This document shows positions 58,801-60,000 of a stretch of 60,000 bases of DNA, one piece after another. The stretch is from Lineus longissimus (lineage: Eukaryota; Nemertea; Pilidiophora; Heteronemertea; Lineidae). The stretch lies in the NCBI RefSeq assembly GCF_910592395.1, contig NC_088319.1:3474001-3534000 (forward strand), read 5' to 3'. How positions within the stretch are numbered: position 1 is the stretch's first letter; each line of letters starts with the position of its first letter. Under the pieces are notes generated by a model. It had not been told where the DNA came from. It did no database searches and saw only the letters and a program-made list of their open reading frames with translations. Made by a program: the position numbers and the translations under genes.

Positions 58801-60000
58801 CTGTGTAGGCGGTAGGCCGTGGAGATAATGAACCCACCATAAAAAGCCGAGACTAGAGTAGTCTATATCAAACTCTATCTATACATAGTTTTACTGAGCT
58901 AAAGAACCTCTTGTATTTTATTTCATTTGACATAGGCTTTATGTAAAACCTTTGTTAGAATGCCCGCAAGGACGTGGACATTTACTTCTCAAAAGCCTAT
59001 ATTATTTTGAGTAACTCACATGGTGTATAGACATACAGATCTCTCCATTCACTGTCCCTTGTTCCGGCCGAGTTCGATGCTCGACACTTGTACTTTCCAC
59101 TGACAGGCTCTTCAAAGATACCTGTGGGGAACACTTTCCTCTCAGTCACTGGATTGAAGATATACTTCTGACTTGTACCAATGGGTCCTTTGTGTTCCCA
59201 ATTCTCTACACCATTAACCACCGAGTATTTATACCACTTATACGCTATGCTCCCGGCATCAGGTTGAGACGCATCACAGACGAGTTCACGGTAGGAGCCG
59301 ATAGCAGCAGGTTCAAATCCAGATAACACTGCTGTCTTAGGCGGAACTGAAACATTATCGAAAATATTGTTGCATTTACGTCTAACCTGACTCGTCCCGA
59401 GAGGAAAAGGTCACTCAGTGACATTCACTCCTTCATTCCCAAACACATCAATTTACAATGTATCTAATGTCTTTGTTTTGTACCAATTATCCCGTCGCAA
59501 TGATGATGTCCAGTACATGTTTTAAGAAAAACAGTTCCAACTGGAAAACAGTCCTTCTTTGATGATTTTTTATATAAAGGAATGTTTCAAGGGTTTAGAA
59601 ATGTCACTCAGTGCATTTGTTTTTGTCTCAAGGGACGCATAAGATGACTTTTAATTTCAATGAATAAAAAACAGTAGTCAAAAAATGTTCAGAGCAATGG
59701 TGCTCGCGAGTTCCAGACTGCGCAAATTTGGTATGTTTGATCTTAGAAATCATGCCTGAGAAATAGGAATAACAACAACTTTGCTGAATCGATTTAAGAA
59801 ATCTATTCAATTCAATGCCAGTTTGAGTAACTTAGTTCATGATTCGCTTGATAGCGAGCTGGAAACAAGACGGGCCAAAATGTGGTGAGAGAAAAAAGCA
59901 CCATCATTAAACGATTAGACAAAAGCCATAACAAATACAATTACGATAAGAGATTTTCACATTGTATGATACATATGATACATGTCTCAGAGTGAATACT
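46801..60000 (-). CDS. IgR5: IgSF receptor, IgR4 type, 5' end beyond right edge
   Basis: Thirteen exons are inside: 59346-59020, 54992-54648, 54229-53981, 53061-52789, 52581-52318, 51786-51496, 50841-50353, 50155-50042, 49529-49470, 49261-49193, 48905-48654, 47229-47171, 46851-46801. They total 2843 nt; adding a 70-nt signal exon gives 2913 nt, the IgR4 length. The window ends inside intron 1: its last bases match the IgR3 intron just after the signal-exon donor. Architecture, two GC donors, SAM-like exon and six-tyrosine tail follow IgR4. The first intron and Ig1 resemble IgR3 rather than IgR4, so the gene is a mosaic. Intron 2 holds a 3.6-kb nested transposon block; the intron after SAM holds a Harbinger element and a partial exon copy. 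Confidence 0.83.
47171..47229 (-). CDS. IgR5 exon 13: tail exon with YDEM and YAAL
   Basis: Identical in sequence to IgR4 exon 13 as far as read (ENPYDEMENQYAALDIT). 59 nt, phase 0 out. Confidence 0.82.
47306..48064. mobile_element. Harbinger-type DNA transposon with ~265-bp inverted arms
   Basis: The arms begin AGCCTGCACCACACGGTG and are almost perfectly inverted for about 265 bp. The flanks are TAA and TTA, fitting the 3-bp TWA target of PIF/Harbinger. The matching site at about 30706 in IgR4 is empty (CACTTAGGAAAC). The centre has a transposase N-terminal fragment. High arm identity suggests recent insertion. Confidence 0.75.
47615..47821 (+). pseudogene. Harbinger transposase N-terminal fragment
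   Basis: MDQEDQIALILLLLL, an Arg run, then WTRPWIQRREDKGAYANL, which resembles the N-terminus of HARBI1-like nucleases (R/W-RPW-xxRRExGAY). 68 aa, no catalytic DDE part, so non-autonomous. Confidence 0.6.
48361..48469 (-). pseudogene. Partial second copy of the SAM exon 3' half
   Basis: Encodes KPLAQEALIRKLVKDINE, TRQSTSESSEGKKPGGPTG with the same GC donor, but breaks off 5' into intron sequence (GCATGATCGGGTATAC), with no acceptor. It arose by a local tandem duplication in the IgR5 intron. Confidence 0.75.
48654..48905 (-). CDS. IgR5 exon 12: SAM-like domain (GC donor)
   Basis: SVEDFKQWLLSKYVTEST, REDIEKMKIEPLAQEALI, KKTGGPTG; border CACAG then GCAAGT. Few changes from IgR4. 252 nt. Confidence 0.72.
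49193..49261 (-). CDS. IgR5 exon 11: tail exon with IYDD
   Basis: EVIYDDTNLTEKPSGEDA..., same weak GTCGGT donor as IgR4. 69 nt, phase 1-1. Confidence 0.72.
49470..49529 (-). CDS. IgR5 exon 10: tail exon with YVN
   Basis: DDIQPGPVYVNGPKQVSVK. 60 nt. Confidence 0.82.
50042..50155 (-). CDS. IgR5 exon 9: tail exon with YMNV
   Basis: RNKPEGSKADD...VFHDPVYMNVVNRSFE. VxYMNV. 114 nt. Confidence 0.82.
50353..50841 (-). CDS. IgR5 exon 8: FN3-like domain, duplicated stalk, transmembrane segment
   Basis: LPSIPTYTLIRKEKLVTVVF ... with the same duplicated stalk as IgR4. TM MIAGVVVAVVIVIAVV. Juxtamembrane MACLAG. 489 nt. Confidence 0.85.
51496..51786 (-). CDS. IgR5 exon 7: Ig domain 6 (GC donor)
   Basis: As IgR4 exon 7, with NHKMASGEN and VTNTAG. 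The border is again CCAG then GCAAGT. Confidence 0.83.
52318..52581 (-). CDS. IgR5 exon 6: Ig domain 5
   Basis: ILTCEASGGNPTVYTYIWYY, GDYHCRVVNYSPGG. 264 nt, donor GTGAGTAT. Confidence 0.88.
52789..53061 (-). CDS. IgR5 exon 5: Ig domain 4
   Basis: KADSVVVSSGKTSSHVGEK, KFTCTVSGGNPTP, AEYYCVAKV. 273 nt. Confidence 0.88.
53981..54229 (-). CDS. IgR5 exon 4: Ig domain 3
   Basis: APPGTPRITGFPSGP, LKCVASPPGDTYDWYKDG, GVYKCVARNDVGS. It resembles IgR2 and IgR3 Ig3 more than IgR4 Ig3. 249 nt. Confidence 0.88.
54648..54992 (-). CDS. IgR5 exon 3: Ig domain 2
   Basis: SLYIVSVSPPKPAIGS, TLNCDIPN, VKWLKRADA, SKGCHAPS, YWICKDVGLSC. 345 nt. Confidence 0.88.
55249..55727. mobile_element. Non-autonomous element with 8-bp target duplication (hAT-like)
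   Basis: Inverted ends share CTATTTGGCAAGCC, with weaker similarity over about 60 bp. AAAATATA occurs at both flanks (55241-55248 and 55728-55735). No coding capacity recognised. Confidence 0.6.
56407..57808 (+). pseudogene. Pogo/Tigger-type DDE transposase, frameshifted
   Basis: Three reading frames in succession. An N-terminal helix-turn-helix part (SVSEKIRYLRQLETAV, HYHISIHTFSKW) is followed by a CENPB-type part (FQAWWRNLADAR, GWVDGFMERKHVSLRK). The catalytic core is NMDET (first Asp), MVDRYRVHQT (second Asp) and CTSLVQPLDVSVMKSFK (third Asp, typical pogo). At least two frameshifts (near 56700 and 57070) and a TAA at 57398-57400 break it. The plus-strand orientation is opposite to IgR5. 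Confidence 0.8.
57807..58063. mobile_element. Nested palindromic MITE inside the pogo element
   Basis: Ends AGTTGTCCACCATAAATC and GATTTATGGTGGGCAACT are near inverse. The middle contains a second stem, ACCTGCATTCAGTGGTATTT against its inverse. It lies just after the transposase stop. Confidence 0.5.
58359..58380. repeat. (TCTA)n microsatellite
   Basis: About five uninterrupted tetranucleotide units inside the pogo element. Confidence 0.8.
59020..59346 (-). CDS. IgR5 exon 2: Ig domain 1
   Basis: VPPKTAVLSGFEPAAIGS, ELVCDAS, AYKWYKYSVVNG, GKYKCRAS. 327 nt, phase 1-1. Confidence 0.87.

Larger units (their letters stand above)
55736..58858 (+). mobile_element. Pogo-like DNA transposon, 3.1 kb, in IgR5 intron 2
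   Basis: A 28-bp perfect terminal inverted repeat (starts CTCTAGTCTCGG, ends ATGGTGGGTT) at 55736-55763 and 58831-58858, flanked by TA on each side. It encodes a decayed transposase and contains an inner palindromic insert. It sits exactly at the target-duplication edge of the neighbouring element, so it landed later. Confidence 0.82.

Noticed and set aside
1-60000. CRISPR arrays, operons, bacterial-type promoters or ribosome binding sites
   Set aside because: The window is intron-rich eukaryotic DNA; the only short tandem repeat is a three-copy 28-bp unit without spacers.

Overview
The window is animal genomic DNA with intron-split genes. It is dominated by a tandem cluster of immunoglobulin-superfamily (IgSF) receptor genes, all on the minus strand, with two class A GPCR loci between them. 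The expanded IgSF receptors, several tRNA-like SINEs and MITEs, pogo and Harbinger DNA transposons, and very similar blocks differing by indels all suggest an invertebrate deuterostome, most likely an amphioxus (Branchiostoma). That assignment is inference; no species-diagnostic gene is present.

Layout, left to right, with genes read right to left and names used only as working labels. IgR1 (1-2195) has its 5' end only. IgR2 (3989-14322) has 15 exons and about 1149 aa: signal peptide, eight Ig domains, FN3, FN3-like/TM exon and four tail exons. IgR3 (16629-23417) has 10 exons and about 669 aa: four Ig domains, FN3-like/TM and tail, and appears to be a shortened relative of IgR2 with relic exon pieces in one intron. 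GPCR-A (24966-26955) is a three-exon receptor broken by a 23-bp deletion. IgR4 (30205-38761) has 14 exons and about 970 aa: six Ig domains, FN3-like/TM, and a tail with an extra tyrosine exon and a SAM-like domain. GPCR-B (41657-43588) is the intact 367-aa paralogue. IgR5 (46801 to beyond 60000) has the IgR4 architecture but lacks its signal exon here and carries several transposon insertions.

The splice models were built by hand. In IgR2, IgR3 and IgR4 the summed exon lengths keep one frame from ATG to stop. Almost every exon is phase 1-1, so Ig modules can be lost or gained without breaking the frame. Only the junction before the last exon is phase 0.

The receptors share a tail with several tyrosine motifs encoded on small separate exons: YMNV (YMKV in IgR2), YVN, IYDD (IgR4/5 only), YDEM, YADL or YAAL, and YAEL. 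The last two, joined across the final splice, give (E)xxYxxL-x11-YxxL, an ITAM-like arrangement. In IgR4/5 a SAM-like exon sits before it. These look like cell-surface receptors signalling through SH2 proteins; adhesion or immune recognition is inferred, not shown.

The block 24.9-38 kb (GPCR-A + IgR4) is nearly repeated at 41.6-59 kb (GPCR-B + IgR5), and the 3' ends of IgR2 and IgR3 are near-identical. The copies differ by a Harbinger element, a pogo element, a SINE/MITE block and the GPCR frameshift. They are either recent tandem duplications or uncollapsed haplotypes. Intergenic DNA holds SINEs, MITEs, LINE 3' fragments and one degenerate GPCR-like remnant (about 40.2-40.8 kb).
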